From Myroides phaeus (lineage in GTDB: Bacteria > Bacteroidota > Bacteroidia > Flavobacteriales > Flavobacteriaceae), in the NCBI RefSeq assembly GCF_009799805.1, contig NZ_CP047050.1, forward strand, positions 1,440,001 through 1,504,000: a DNA stretch of 64,000 nt, in the 5' to 3' direction. The notes under the pieces were generated by a model, which was not told the origin of the DNA, did no database searches, and was given only the letters and a program-made list of their open reading frames with translations. The position numbers were made by a program, and so were the translations under genes. Of the stretch, positions 47,361 through 56,113 are shown piece by piece; the stretch's first letter is position 1, and each line of letters starts with the position of its first letter.

Positions 47361-48032
47361 TCAAATAATCCCCATATCTTTTGCAATGCTAACTAAGTGA
47401 GTTGCATTTTTTGCGTTTAAAGAAATTCTTAATTTGCTAATGCGTTTCTCTATACTACTTGTGCTGGAAATGCATAGCTCATCTTCTTTTAGTTTATTAC
47501 CTATTTCACTTTGCGAATATCCTTCTGAAAGTAATTTTAGAATTGCTAAATCTTCATCTTGTAAAATAAGAGAGGTAGGGTTGTTTTTGACTTCAAGTAT
47601 TTCTGCGGATAAATAAGGTGCATCTGCATCATTCTGAATATAATTAATAGCTTCTACTAATTCTTTGATGCTATTTCTACCCTTACTGATAAAAGCATTT
47701 ACTTGTAAATGCTCTAATAAATCATTTATTTCAATGTATCTGTTTTCAATTGAATAAACGATTATTTTTATTTTAGGGTAGTATTGTTTTACTTGTCTAA
47801 TTAAGTCAATTCCTCCTTGTAGTTTGGTTTCTCTGTGGTCTTGTTCGAATGACAAGTCAGAGATGATTAAGTCGAAAGGAGAATTGTTGTGTTCCGCACT
47901 CTGTATTTTTAACCAAGCATCATCACAGTATTTAGTACTGTAAATTTCTGCATTTGTTTGTTCTGATAAAGCAGTTACAATTCCAACATTTATACTGTCG
48001 TAGTCTTCGACTACAAGAATTTTTTTAATCAT
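47361..48032 (-). CDS. Response regulator, receiver plus LuxR-type HTH
   Basis: The 223-residue protein has an N-terminal receiver domain with the acidic pair Glu9/Asp10, phospho-acceptor Asp59 (LIISDLS), switch Ser94 and Lys117 (FISKG), and a C-terminal DNA-binding domain of about 65 residues (LAILKLLSEGYSQSEIGNKL). The HTH resembles NarL/LuxR but has an unusual insert around residue 190. It overlaps the upstream sensor kinase gene by eight bases, forming a two-component pair. Confidence 0.92.
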   Translation of the reverse strand: MIKKILVVEDYDSINVGIVTALSEQTNAEIYSTKYCDDAWLKIQSAEHNNSPFDLIISDLSFEQDHRETKLQGGIDLIRQVKQYYPKIKIIVYSIENRYIEINDLLEHLQVNAFISKGRNSIKELVEAINYIQNDADAPYLSAEILEVKNNPTSLILQDEDLAILKLLSEGYSQSEIGNKLKEDELCISSTSSIEKRISKLRISLNAKNATHLVSIAKDMGII

Positions 48033-49764
48033 AACTTTTGGGTAATTGTATGAAATATTTTACACCTAATTTATTCTCATTATCAAATGTAATTGTTCCG
48101 TTTATATTTTTGATGCGGTTTTCCATATTCGATAAACCATTTTTAGAAATGATTTCTTTTTGAATGATGCCAATTCCGTTGTCAGAGTAAAAGAGGGTTA
48201 TTTTGTTTTTTAGATCTTCAAATTTAAAAACAACTAAAGTTGCCATGCTGTGTTTCTTCATATTGACAAGTAGTTCTTGAATAACTCTATACAAGGTTAT
48301 TTTTTGAGTTTTGTCTAATTGGTCAAAATCAAACTTATCTAAACCTGTAATTATAATTCTACAAGCGGCCGTATTGTATTCATTAAAGAGGTTTGTTAGA
48401 TGCTCTTTAAACTTTGTGCCAGTACTAATAGAACTATGCTGTAAGGAGATATTACGAGCTTTCTTATAGATTAGTTCCAGATCGTTGATTAAGTGATTTT
48501 TTGTTTTTTCAGTATCAAGTTTAAAGTTTTGAGAAAGTGTAAGTACGTTAAATACATCATTGGCAAGTTCGTCGTGTACTTTTTTAGCAATTGTAGTTTC
48601 AGTGATGTATACCTGTTCTAACTTTTCTTTTTTGTGTCTTCTTTTTAATTGTTTATAAATTAGGCCAAATATAGAAGCGCTAATTATGATGAAAAGGAAG
48701 ATAAGTAGGATGACATTGTATTGCTTTGTAACTGTTATTTCAGTTTGTTGTAAGTTGTATCTTAGTTTAGCATTTTCACGAGAATGCTTGTCAAAATCAT
48801 ATCTAACCTTTGCATATTGATTTTTTGCTTGTTGGTTTTCAGTTGTTATTTGTTTTGATAGATTTATATAATCAATATTCGTGTACTTGTTATTTGGATT
48901 ATAGTCTTCGTTTTTGATAAGGTACTCAAGAGCGATTAATTTCTGGTTTTTGTTTTCAAAATCGCGTGCAATGTCAAATGCTTTTTGAGCATATTGTTTA
49001 CCTATAGTTTTATCGTGAGCTTGGTAGTATTCACTTAAGTTGACGTAACTCCAAAATAAGTCATCTGGAAGACTTGTAGGTAGTCTTAATTCCAGAGCTT
49101 GTTTTAGTTCATCAAGTCCTTCATTGTTATTTAATAAGAACTTCGCTCTTCCTAAATTGTTTAACACACGTGCTTTTTCTCCAGAACGACCTTCAAAAGC
49201 TTTACTATCTAAGATAGCTTGTAGAGAAAGAATTGCTTTCTCATATTGCTGTAATTTAATGTAATTTAGTGCATTGTTGTTTTCAATCATCTTTATTTCG
49301 TAATCAGACGAAGCTAAATCAAGAGAGAGGTTGTTATAAGCGATGGAAGCTTCATAGTCTTCTAAATCAGAGTAGCAAATAGATAATATTGAATAAACGT
49401 AAAAGCGATATGTATTAGGACCTTCACTAATATATCTTAATTCGTTGGTTACAATTTCTTGTGCACTATTAGGATCACCAATTATTAGGTATATTGAGGC
49501 TATTTTTAAATTGTTGTAAGTGATGTTAGGAGAGTCCTTTTGTTTTTTGAATCTTAGATTAGAATCAAGGTAATTGTGAAAAGCGCTTTTTAGTTGATTT
49601 AGGTTGTATAACGAATCTGCTTTAATCTGTAAGTCTTTGGCAATTATATCTTCTTCAATATGGGGAGGATTGCTGTTTTCTTTGGTACAAGAAGTGAGTA
49701 CAACGAAACTAATGCTTATCAGTAATAATGTTATAAAATGAAGATTAGATAGGTACTTTTTCAT
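48025..49764 (-). CDS. Sensor histidine kinase with periplasmic TPR domain and lipobox
   Basis: The 579-residue protein starts with a lipoprotein-type signal (LTSC, Cys26), followed by TPR repeats over about residues 45-290, a coiled coil, one membrane helix (about 349-370), a HisKA_3-like dimerisation helix with KKVHDELANDVFNVL (conserved His), and a HATPase domain with an N box in VIQELLVNMKKHS, YSDNGIGI and GLSNMENRI. A lipidated extracytoplasmic TPR sensor plus a membrane helix would be tied to the inner membrane at two points. The regulator follows with overlapping codons; the signal is unknown. Confidence 0.92.
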   Translation of the reverse strand: MKKYLSNLHFITLLLISISFVVLTSCTKENSNPPHIEEDIIAKDLQIKADSLYNLNQLKSAFHNYLDSNLRFKKQKDSPNITYNNLKIASIYLIIGDPNSAQEIVTNELRYISEGPNTYRFYVYSILSICYSDLEDYEASIAYNNLSLDLASSDYEIKMIENNNALNYIKLQQYEKAILSLQAILDSKAFEGRSGEKARVLNNLGRAKFLLNNNEGLDELKQALELRLPTSLPDDLFWSYVNLSEYYQAHDKTIGKQYAQKAFDIARDFENKNQKLIALEYLIKNEDYNPNNKYTNIDYINLSKQITTENQQAKNQYAKVRYDFDKHSRENAKLRYNLQQTEITVTKQYNVILLIFLFIIISASIFGLIYKQLKRRHKKEKLEQVYITETTIAKKVHDELANDVFNVLTLSQNFKLDTEKTKNHLINDLELIYKKARNISLQHSSISTGTKFKEHLTNLFNEYNTAACRIIITGLDKFDFDQLDKTQKITLYRVIQELLVNMKKHSMATLVVFKFEDLKNKITLFYSDNGIGIIQKEIISKNGLSNMENRIKNINGTITFDNENKLGVKYFIQLPKSYD

Positions 49765-49832
49765 TTTTCGAATTTACGTTAGTTTTACTAATTGTAAAAC
49801 TTATCTTGGTTCTAAGAAACTTAATAATAGTG

Positions 49833-49868
49833 CAAAAAAAAAGTTCTAAACAATTGTTTAGAACTTTT
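49833..49868 (-). terminator. Terminator of tRNA-Leu copy 1
   Basis: A perfect palindrome around AGTTCTAAACAA/TTGTTTAGAACT, followed on the minus strand by nine T. Confidence 0.92.
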
Positions 49869-49869
49869 G

Positions 49870-49955
49870 TACTCGGAGCGGGACTTGAACCCGCACGAAC
49901 ATTACTGCTCACTGGATTTTAAGTCCAGCGTGTCTACCACTTCCACCACCCGAGC
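49870..49955 (-). tRNA. tRNA-Leu(UAA), copy 1
   Basis: The 86-base minus-strand sequence folds as a type II tRNA with acceptor GCTCGGG, anticodon loop CTTAAAA (anticodon TAA), a long variable arm, and T arm GCGGG TTCAAGT CCCGC. Discriminator is A; CCA is not encoded. Its palindromic terminator follows immediately. Confidence 0.96.
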
Positions 49956-50382
49956 TTCATTTGGTTTGCAACACTAATTACTTCCGTATTGCGAGTGCAA
50001 ATATAGTGTAAAATATGTATTCTACAATAGGTAGATGTAATAAAGTTTGAATTTTTTATAGAGTTTTAGTTCTTGTGTCTGGTGTTGAGTATTTTATGTT
50101 TTTAAAAAAATGTTTTTTTATATTTTAATTATCTATAGTGCCTCTTTGAATTTAGATAATAGGTCAAATATTATTGTAATAGTAGGGAAGTAGTAAAAAA
50201 GTGATATGATGAATATCAATGTTCAAGTTGTTTTTTTAGTTTAATAAGTATACGATTACTGTAAAATTTTTGATAAAGAGGATACTTGATTTTATAGTAA
50301 TACGATTTTAGAGGTTATTTTCCCTTTCGATATTTCAGTCTTATTAAATGTTGTTTTAAAAGTTGGATGGAAAGTAAAGTCC
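49956..50382. other. Intergenic stretch between tRNA-Leu modules 1 and 2
   Basis: The first 70 bases hold the leader and promoter of copy 1. The remaining 350 are very AT-rich with no open reading frame of note, no repeat and no other signal that I can support. Confidence 0.6.
49998..50027 (-). promoter_or_regulatory. Promoter of tRNA-Leu copy 1
   Basis: On the minus strand TTG (50027-50025), a 19-base spacer and TATATTTG (50005-49998) fit the consensus. Confidence 0.82.
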
Positions 50383-50418
50383 AAAAAAAAAGTTCTAAAC
50401 AATTGTTTAGAACTTTTT
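50383..50418 (-). terminator. Terminator of tRNA-Leu copy 2
   Basis: Same palindrome as copy 1, with an eight-base or longer T run on the minus strand. Confidence 0.92.
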
Positions 50419-50419
50419 G

Positions 50420-50505
50420 TACTCGGAGCGGGACTTGAACCCGCACGAACATTACTGCTCACTGGATTTTAAGTCCAGCGTGTCTACCACTTCCACCACC
50501 CGAGC
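50420..50505 (-). tRNA. tRNA-Leu(UAA), copy 2
   Basis: The 86-base sequence is identical to copy 1. It is preceded by a near-identical leader and promoter and followed by the same terminator palindrome. Confidence 0.96.
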
Positions 50506-50547
50506 TTCATTTGGTTTACAATACTGATTGCTTCTGTATTGCGAGTG

Positions 50548-50579
50548 CAAATATAGCGTAAATAAATACTATATAACAA
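50548..50579 (-). promoter_or_regulatory. Promoter of tRNA-Leu copy 2
   Basis: Minus-strand TTG (50579-50577), 21-base spacer and TATATTTG (50555-50548). Confidence 0.8.
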
Positions 50580-50645
50580 GTAAAAAAGAGACTTTTTTTG
50601 AATAAATTTCTTAAGTATTGGAAGTAAGTTGATTACAGGGGGTGA

Positions 50646-51005
50646 TTATTTATCATTATCAAATAAATCTCCAAAGATATCTATTGTGAAATCTAATATT
50701 TCTGCTAAATCAAAGTTAGTATTGATTTCTTCCATTGCTTTTTCAAATCTTAATTCTGTTGTGAACTTTCGACTTGTAGCATAGATGTTATCTTCAATTG
50801 CTAATTTGAAAAACAATTTACCACTTGGAGTTCTAAACTTTAAAAAAGAAATTAACTCAGTATTATTTTTTAAAAAATTAATTGTACTACGAATAGCTTC
50901 CTTACTTGGATACTCCATACTTGTCATAAGAGTTTTACCTCTTCTGTGTTCAAAAGTATATTTGAACTTACCATTTTCTTTAAGGCTAATAACAAACGCG
51001 CTCAT
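50646..51005 (-). CDS. DUF1508 (YegP-like) domain protein
   Basis: This 119-residue protein resembles the YegP/DUF1508 fold of two beta-beta-beta-alpha repeats: one near residues 4-45 (KFKYTFEHRRGKTLMTSMEYPSKEAIRSTINFLK, shortened here by parts) and one near 55-95 (GKLFFKLAIEDNIYATSRKF). The family is of unknown function and cytoplasmic. The gene sits alone between the second and third tRNA-Leu modules, same strand, with its own start 80 bases below the third terminator. Codon use is like the chromosome. Confidence 0.82.
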   Translation of the reverse strand: MSAFVISLKENGKFKYTFEHRRGKTLMTSMEYPSKEAIRSTINFLKNNTELISFLKFRTPSGKLFFKLAIEDNIYATSRKFTTELRFEKAMEEINTNFDLAEILDFTIDIFGDLFDNDK

Positions 51006-51079
51006 ATCAAATTAAAAACAAAGGGTTTGAAACAAAAATTAATAAGGGGGAAAAATAGGGAAATATATTGCTTTAGTGC

Positions 51080-51115
51080 AAAAAAAAAGTTCTAAACAAT
51101 TGTTTAGAACTTTTT
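51080..51115 (-). terminator. Terminator of the tRNA-Gly/tRNA-Leu unit
   Basis: Same palindrome as copies 1 and 2, with T run on the minus strand. Confidence 0.92.
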
Positions 51116-51116
51116 G

Positions 51117-51202
51117 TACTCGGAGCGGGACTTGAACCCGCACGAACATTACTGCTCACTGGATTTTAAGTCCAGCGTGTCTACCACTTCCACCACCCGA
51201 GC
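51117..51202 (-). tRNA. tRNA-Leu(UAA), copy 3
   Basis: The 86-base sequence is identical to copies 1 and 2. It lies ten bases downstream of tRNA-Gly and shares its transcript. Confidence 0.96.
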
Positions 51203-51212
51203 GTGATATTTG

Positions 51213-51285
51213 AGCGAAAAACGGGGTTCGAACCCGCGACCTCAACCTTGGCAAGGTTGCGCTCTACCAACTGAGCTATTTTCGC
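51213..51285 (-). tRNA. tRNA-Gly(GCC)
   Basis: A 73-base cloverleaf with acceptor GCGAAAA/TTTTCGC, anticodon stem-loop CAACC TTGCCAA GGTTG (anticodon GCC) and T loop TTCGAAC. CCA is not encoded. It is first in a two-tRNA unit with tRNA-Leu. Confidence 0.96.
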
Positions 51286-51328
51286 ATTATGTTTTTAAGA
51301 ACTTCGCTTTACTTCTGTATTGCGAGTG

Positions 51329-51358
51329 CAAATATAGTAGGTTTTTTAATATCTGCAA
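51329..51358 (-). promoter_or_regulatory. Promoter of the tRNA-Gly/tRNA-Leu unit
   Basis: Minus-strand TTG (51358-51356), 19-base spacer and TATATTTG (51336-51329), followed by the same leader as copies 1 and 2. Confidence 0.82.
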
Positions 51359-51755
51359 ATCCTTTTTTAAAAAAAGTAAAAGATATTTTTTAAACGATTG
51401 ATTTACAATGTGGTTTTTTTAAAAAAAAGTAAATGTTTTTTGAGGATGATTGATGTAAACTGGTTATTGCTGTATAAAGTAGATTCTTAATAAAATAAGA
51501 TAGAGGTTATTTCTTGCAGAGAAGTTGTGTTCTTGTTTTAGTTAGGAAGTTTAGTAGAAGAGAGTAGCGCTTAATGGCTTTAATCGTGGTTGTATAAAAG
51601 AGTCTTTAGTTAAGTCTACGTTTTATCACGTACATCAGTTGCTGTATACAGACAATAAAAGATTAAAGATACTTTAAAGACAAAAGCTATTGTCTGAAAA
51701 AGGAAGATGAACGACCTAAGATTTGAATATTTGGGTAGGGAATGAGTGAAAATAC

Positions 51756-51792
51756 ACAAAAACAAAATAGGGTATCCTTGTTGGACACCCTA
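51756..51792 (-). terminator. Terminator of mutS
   Basis: TAGGGTGTCC pairs with GGATACCCTA (one G-U pair) on the minus strand, followed by a T-rich tail. Confidence 0.85.
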
Positions 51793-51799
51793 ATTGACT

Positions 51800-54400
51800 T
51801 TATTTGTTAAGCATTTTTTTCAATTCATTGATTTTCATCATTGCCTCAATAGGCGTAATTGAATTGACGTCAATGTCTAATATTTCTTGTTTTAGTTCCT
51901 CTAATAACGGATCATCTAAATTGAAGAAGCTCAATTGTATGTCGTCAACTACTGGTTTTACTTTATGATCTTCTTTTACGTGTCCTTTCTCCAACTGTTT
52001 AAGCATCTTTTCAGCTCTTTTTAGTACCGTAGTAGGCATACCTGCCATTTTAGCCACGTGAATACCAAAACTGTGTGCACTACCTCCTGGAACAAGTTTT
52101 CTTAAGAATAGTACATTGTCTTTTAATTCTTTTACAGAAACGTTGTAATTCTTGATTCCTTCAAAATGCTCTTGCATATCATTTAGTTCGTGGTAATGCG
52201 TAGCGAATAGTGTTTTTGCTTTAGAAGGGTTTTGGTGAATATATTCAGCAATGGCCCAAGCAATTGATATTCCGTCATACGTACTTGTACCACGACCAAT
52301 TTCATCTAACAATACCAAACTTCTATTAGTTAGGTTGTTTAAGATAGATGCCGTTTCATTCATTTCAACCATAAAAGTTGATTCTCCCATCGAAATATTA
52401 TCAGAAGCACCAACTCTTGTAAATATTTTATCAACCGTACCCATTGTGACCTTAGTAGCGGGAACAAAACTTCCCATTTGAGCTAATAGTACAATTAAAG
52501 CTGTTTGTCTCAAAATAGCAGACTTACCCGACATATTAGGTCCGGTAATCATTATAATTTGTTGATTTGTATTGTTTAAATAAACGTCATTAGCAATAAA
52601 GGGAGTATCATAAGCCAACTGTTTTTCAATTACAGGATGACGACCTTCTTTGATGTCAAGTTCAAAACTATCGTTTATTTCAGGTCGCACATAATTGTTG
52701 TCTATAGCTAATTGAGCAAAAGACCCCAAACAATCAAGCTGCGCAATTAATGTAGCATTAAGTTGCACTGGTTTGATATATTGTGCACACCAAGAAGTAA
52801 ACTGTTCGTATAGTTCTGTTTCTAATTTATAGATTTTCTCTTCAGCTCCAAGTATCTTACTTTCGTATTCTTTCAATTCTTCAGTAATATAGCGTTCCGC
52901 ATTCACTAAAGTTTGTTTTCTAATCCAGTCAGTAGGAACTTTATCTTTATGTGTGTTTCTAACTTCAATGTAATAACCAAAAACATTGTTGAAAGCTATT
53001 TTTAAAGAAGGAATACCCGTTTTTTCACTTTCGCGTCTCTCCATTGCCTCTAAGAATTCTTTTCCTGAGGTAGAGATTTTACGTAAGTCATCTAATTCAG
53101 CGTTTACACCAAAAGCTATGGCATTACCTTTTGCTATTGCTACAGGTGCATTTTCGTGAATAGTAGTTGCAATTTTCTCTCTTAATAGTTCACAACTATG
53201 TAATTTGTTTCCTATTGTTTTTAGCGAATTATTATTGCTTTTTGATGCACCTTCTTTAATTGGAATAATAGCATCAAGAGATTCTTTTAAATAAATAAGT
53301 TCACGTGGAGATATTTTTCCAGTTGCTATTTTAGAAATTAGTCTTTCTAAGTCTGATATTTTCTTTATCTGTGTTTGGAATAAGAATAAAAGCTCAGAAT
53401 CTTCTTTTAATTTTTCTACAACATTGTGTCTATCTACAATCTTATTTGCGTCTTTTAATGGAAGAGCTAACCATCTTTTTAATAGACGAGCTCCCATTGG
53501 AGATAATGTTTTATCTATAACATCTAAAAGAGTAATAGCATTAGGGTTAGAACTATTGTATAATTCTAAGTTTCTTATAGTAAAACGATCCATCCATACA
53601 TAAGCATCTTCTGCAATACGTTGGATATTAGAGATATGTTGTATTTTGGTATGCTGTGTTTCAGATAAATAATAAAGAATAGCCCCACAAGCAATAGTTC
53701 CTTCTTCTAAGTCTTCTACACCAAAACCTTTTAAAGAATTTGTTTTAAAATGAGTTGTTAAAGATTCAAAAGCAAAGTCTTTTTTGAAAACCCAATCGTC
53801 AAGGAAAAACAAATTATATTGGTTTCCGTAAGTCTGAATAAAGTGAGTTTTACTGTTTTTTTGTACTAAAACTTCACTTGGTGAGAAGTTTTGTAAAAGC
53901 TTGTCAATATAATCTTGATCTCCTTCAGTGGTTAAAAATTCACCAGTAGAAACATCCAAAAAGGCTATTCCTATTGACTTTTTAGCAAAATGTATAGCAC
54001 AAAGGAAGTTGTTAGATTTAGAATGAAGTACTTCATCATTTAATGCAACTCCAGGTGTAACAAGTTCTGTCACCCCTCGTTTTACGATTGTTTTGGTTGT
54101 TTTTGGATCTTCAAGTTGGTCACAAATAGCAACTCTTAGTCCTGCTTTAACAAGTTTAGGTAAATAAACATTGATAGAATGATGAGGGAAACCAGCTAAT
54201 TCTGTTTCACTTGGAGACCCAGCACCTCTTTTAGTAAGGGTTATACCTAATATATTTGCAGCTCTAACAGCATCTTCACCAAATGTTTCATAAAAGTCTC
54301 CAACACGAAATAATAGACAAGCATCTGGGTATTTTGCTTTGATATCATTGTATTGTTTCATTAAAGGAGTTTCCTTTGTCGCCTTTGCTTTAGCAGCCAT
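51800..54400 (-). CDS. mutS: DNA mismatch repair protein MutS
   Basis: MutS recognises mismatches and recruits MutL. The 866-residue protein has the mismatch-reading motif GDFYETF (Phe36 and Glu38), connector and lever domains, and the ABC-type ATPase with Walker [10 protein letters not shown] near residue 620, the signature STFMVEM and Walker [14 protein letters not shown]. The C-terminal extension with the helix-turn-helix tail is also present. A TATATTTG box lies at 54424-54431 on the minus strand. Confidence 0.97.
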   Translation of the reverse strand: MAAKAKATKETPLMKQYNDIKAKYPDACLLFRVGDFYETFGEDAVRAANILGITLTKRGAGSPSETELAGFPHHSINVYLPKLVKAGLRVAICDQLEDPKTTKTIVKRGVTELVTPGVALNDEVLHSKSNNFLCAIHFAKKSIGIAFLDVSTGEFLTTEGDQDYIDKLLQNFSPSEVLVQKNSKTHFIQTYGNQYNLFFLDDWVFKKDFAFESLTTHFKTNSLKGFGVEDLEEGTIACGAILYYLSETQHTKIQHISNIQRIAEDAYVWMDRFTIRNLELYNSSNPNAITLLDVIDKTLSPMGARLLKRWLALPLKDANKIVDRHNVVEKLKEDSELLFLFQTQIKKISDLERLISKIATGKISPRELIYLKESLDAIIPIKEGASKSNNNSLKTIGNKLHSCELLREKIATTIHENAPVAIAKGNAIAFGVNAELDDLRKISTSGKEFLEAMERRESEKTGIPSLKIAFNNVFGYYIEVRNTHKDKVPTDWIRKQTLVNAERYITEELKEYESKILGAEEKIYKLETELYEQFTSWCAQYIKPVQLNATLIAQLDCLGSFAQLAIDNNYVRPEINDSFELDIKEGRHPVIEKQLAYDTPFIANDVYLNNTNQQIIMITGPNMSGKSAILRQTALIVLLAQMGSFVPATKVTMGTVDKIFTRVGASDNISMGESTFMVEMNETASILNNLTNRSLVLLDEIGRGTSTYDGISIAWAIAEYIHQNPSKAKTLFATHYHELNDMQEHFEGIKNYNVSVKELKDNVLFLRKLVPGGSAHSFGIHVAKMAGMPTTVLKRAEKMLKQLEKGHVKEDHKVKPVVDDIQLSFFNLDDPLLEELKQEILDIDVNSITPIEAMMKINELKKMLNK

Positions 54401-54472
54401 AGTTCATTGTTTTTATCAATTTACAAATATAAGTAACTATTTATAAGAACTAAATAGTATAAGGCGTAAGTT

Positions 54473-54988
54473 CTATGAAAGAGGTATTCCATAGTGTCTT
54501 TTTAGACTTCTTATTATAGTAGATGTTACTACAGTAATAGACAATCCAATAAGGCAGCCAACTGTTACTGAAAGACATCTCAGAAGAGGAGTTGCTTCTA
54601 CATCACCTGTATGCGGTTGTACAAGAATAATAATTAAAGCGACTAATGCAACACGTGCCATGTTAAGTATATTAAACAAGTAGCAAGTCATAATTGTTAG
54701 GAAAACACCTAACATACAAAGATAAAGATTCGTCTCAGGATGTATTTCTAAGCAAATAAGTCCAACTACAGATCCAACTAAGTTTGATTTAAATCGCTCA
54801 ACAGAAAGTTTTTTAGAGTGCTTGCCTTCGGGGGAAATAACAAGCATAATTGAAATCAGTAACCAGATTACTTCATAGCTTTGAACTTTTAGAAATAACA
54901 GGTAACCGATGTAAAAACCTATAAAACAGCGGGTAGTGTAAATAATAAGAGGGGAAGTAATAATCTTTTGTATCAGGCTTTTAAACAT
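54473..54988 (-). CDS. FUSC-like small membrane protein
   Basis: This 171-residue protein has five or six hydrophobic helices and looks like a single FUSC_2-type membrane half of aromatic-acid/fusaric-acid exporters (for example LISIMLVISPEGKHSKKLSVERFKSNLVG, a charged loop between helices). It lacks a periplasmic or cytoplasmic domain. The substrate is unknown. It is transcribed in the direction of mutS. Confidence 0.82.
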   Translation of the reverse strand: MFKSLIQKIITSPLIIYTTRCFIGFYIGYLLFLKVQSYEVIWLLISIMLVISPEGKHSKKLSVERFKSNLVGSVVGLICLEIHPETNLYLCMLGVFLTIMTCYLFNILNMARVALVALIIILVQPHTGDVEATPLLRCLSVTVGCLIGLSITVVTSTIIRSLKRHYGIPLS

Positions 54989-55079
54989 GTATAAATTAAT
55001 TTTAGAACCTGCAAAATTACTAATGAATTATCTAAATAGCAATAAAATGTTATTTATTAAGATAATGATGGTTGTCTTG

Positions 55080-55364
55080 TTACATTTTTGTTAAGGAAAA
55101 ATAAAGTACAGATAAAAATGATAAACTAATCGCCAGTAAAGGTAGTTTGTGTGTAAATATCCTTTGATTTTGTAATAGAGAACAAAGGATGATAGGAAAT
55201 ATAATTAAGAAAGTTAGTGATAATAACCAAATTATTTCTACAGTCATTATAACCCAAGTGCTACTATAAGGAGTTGTATTTAGAAACTCTTTAAAGTAAA
55301 CTATAAAAATCAGATTATTTATTATAGTTAATAAAGCTAACCTATTTATATAAAAGCGGAACAT
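55080..55364 (-). CDS. Small predicted membrane protein, unknown
   Basis: The 94-residue frame encodes three hydrophobic helices (about 8-26, 37-65 and 75-91) with no recognisable motif. A clean start, length and membrane-protein composition support a real gene, but the AT-rich DNA around it makes this uncertain. It lies in a roughly 600-base zone between the FUSC-like gene and the methyltransferase. Confidence 0.55.
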   Translation of the reverse strand: MFRFYINRLALLTIINNLIFIVYFKEFLNTTPYSSTWVIMTVEIIWLLSLTFLIIFPIILCSLLQNQRIFTHKLPLLAISLSFLSVLYFSLTKM

Positions 55365-55582
55365 AGTTAGTGGTGGTTTGTGTTATTGCTAATATAATCA
55401 ATTTTTTAATATAAAATTATCTTTATTTAATAATATTTATAAGTTTAAAGTGATAAAATGTGAATGTTTTTGTTTTAAAATGCAATTATTGCGACTTCTG
55501 TGATTGAGGTATTTTTAGTCTATTTTCTTAAGAGGAGCATTCTAATTGATAGAATACTTATTTTTGCATAAAAATTATCATT

Positions 55583-56113
55583 ATGCGTAAATTAGCCAAT
55601 AGTGAATTGGATAGAAAAAATGTAGAGGAGTTTAAAGCTTCTGAAAAAACGCCAATTATTATAGTACTTGATGATGTAAGAAGTTTACACAATATTGGTT
55701 CTGTTTTTAGAACTTGTGACGCTTTTTTAATTGAAAAAGTTTACTTGTGTGGAATTACTGCAACACCTCCAAACAAAGAGATTCATAAAACAGCTTTAGG
55801 AGCTACTGAAACGGTAGAATGGGAATATGTAAAAGACGTTGTTACTTTAGTGAAACAATTGAATGAAGAGGGAGTTTCTGTACAATCTGTTGAGCAAGTA
55901 GAAAAAAGTGTTATGCTTAATAACTTCGAAGTTGAAATAGGACAAAAATATGCGCTTGTTTTCGGAAATGAAGTTAAAGGTGTAAATCAAGAAGTTGTTG
56001 ATTTGAGTAAAGGAGTAATTGAAATACCTCAATTAGGAACCAAACACTCACTTAATATTTCTGTGAGTGCAGGGGTCGTAATTTGGGATTTATTTCAACA
56101 AATGAATCGTTAA
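55583..56113 (+). CDS. SpoU/TrmH family RNA 2'-O-methyltransferase
   Basis: The 176-residue protein is a minimal SPOUT methyltransferase with the three family motifs: DDVRSLHNIGSVFRTCDAF, LVFGNEVKGVNQEVV and IPQLGTKHSLNISVSAGVVI (knot). Its RNA target (tRNA or rRNA) cannot be read from sequence. A TATTTTTG box lies at 55559-55566. Its 3' end overlaps the convergent folK fusion gene by four bases. Confidence 0.93.
   Translation: MRKLANSELDRKNVEEFKASEKTPIIIVLDDVRSLHNIGSVFRTCDAFLIEKVYLCGITATPPNKEIHKTALGATETVEWEYVKDVVTLVKQLNEEGVSVQSVEQVEKSVMLNNFEVEIGQKYALVFGNEVKGVNQEVVDLSKGVIEIPQLGTKHSLNISVSAGVVIWDLFQQMNR

Larger units (their letters stand above)
49833..51358 (-). repeat. Three near-identical tRNA-Leu transcription modules
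   Basis: Each module has, in minus-strand order, a promoter with TATATTTG, a conserved leader around GCACTCGCAATAC, a tRNA-Leu gene and the same palindromic terminator. Leader, tRNA and terminator are almost unchanged among the copies, whereas intervening DNA differs. Copy 3 alone has a tRNA-Gly between leader and tRNA-Leu. Confidence 0.88.
51286..51799. other. Intergenic region between tRNA-Gly and mutS
   Basis: It holds the tRNA promoter at the left and the mutS terminator at the right. In between is a possible structured element at 51649-51696: CAGACAATA and TATTGTCTG enclose a second short palindrome TTAAAG/CTTTAA. No open reading frame or known RNA was recognised. Confidence 0.6.

Noticed and set aside
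49833..51358. tRNA repeats as attachment sites of an integrative element
   Set aside because: Whole modules with promoters and terminators are repeated, not just tRNA 3' ends, and no integrase or cargo block is present.
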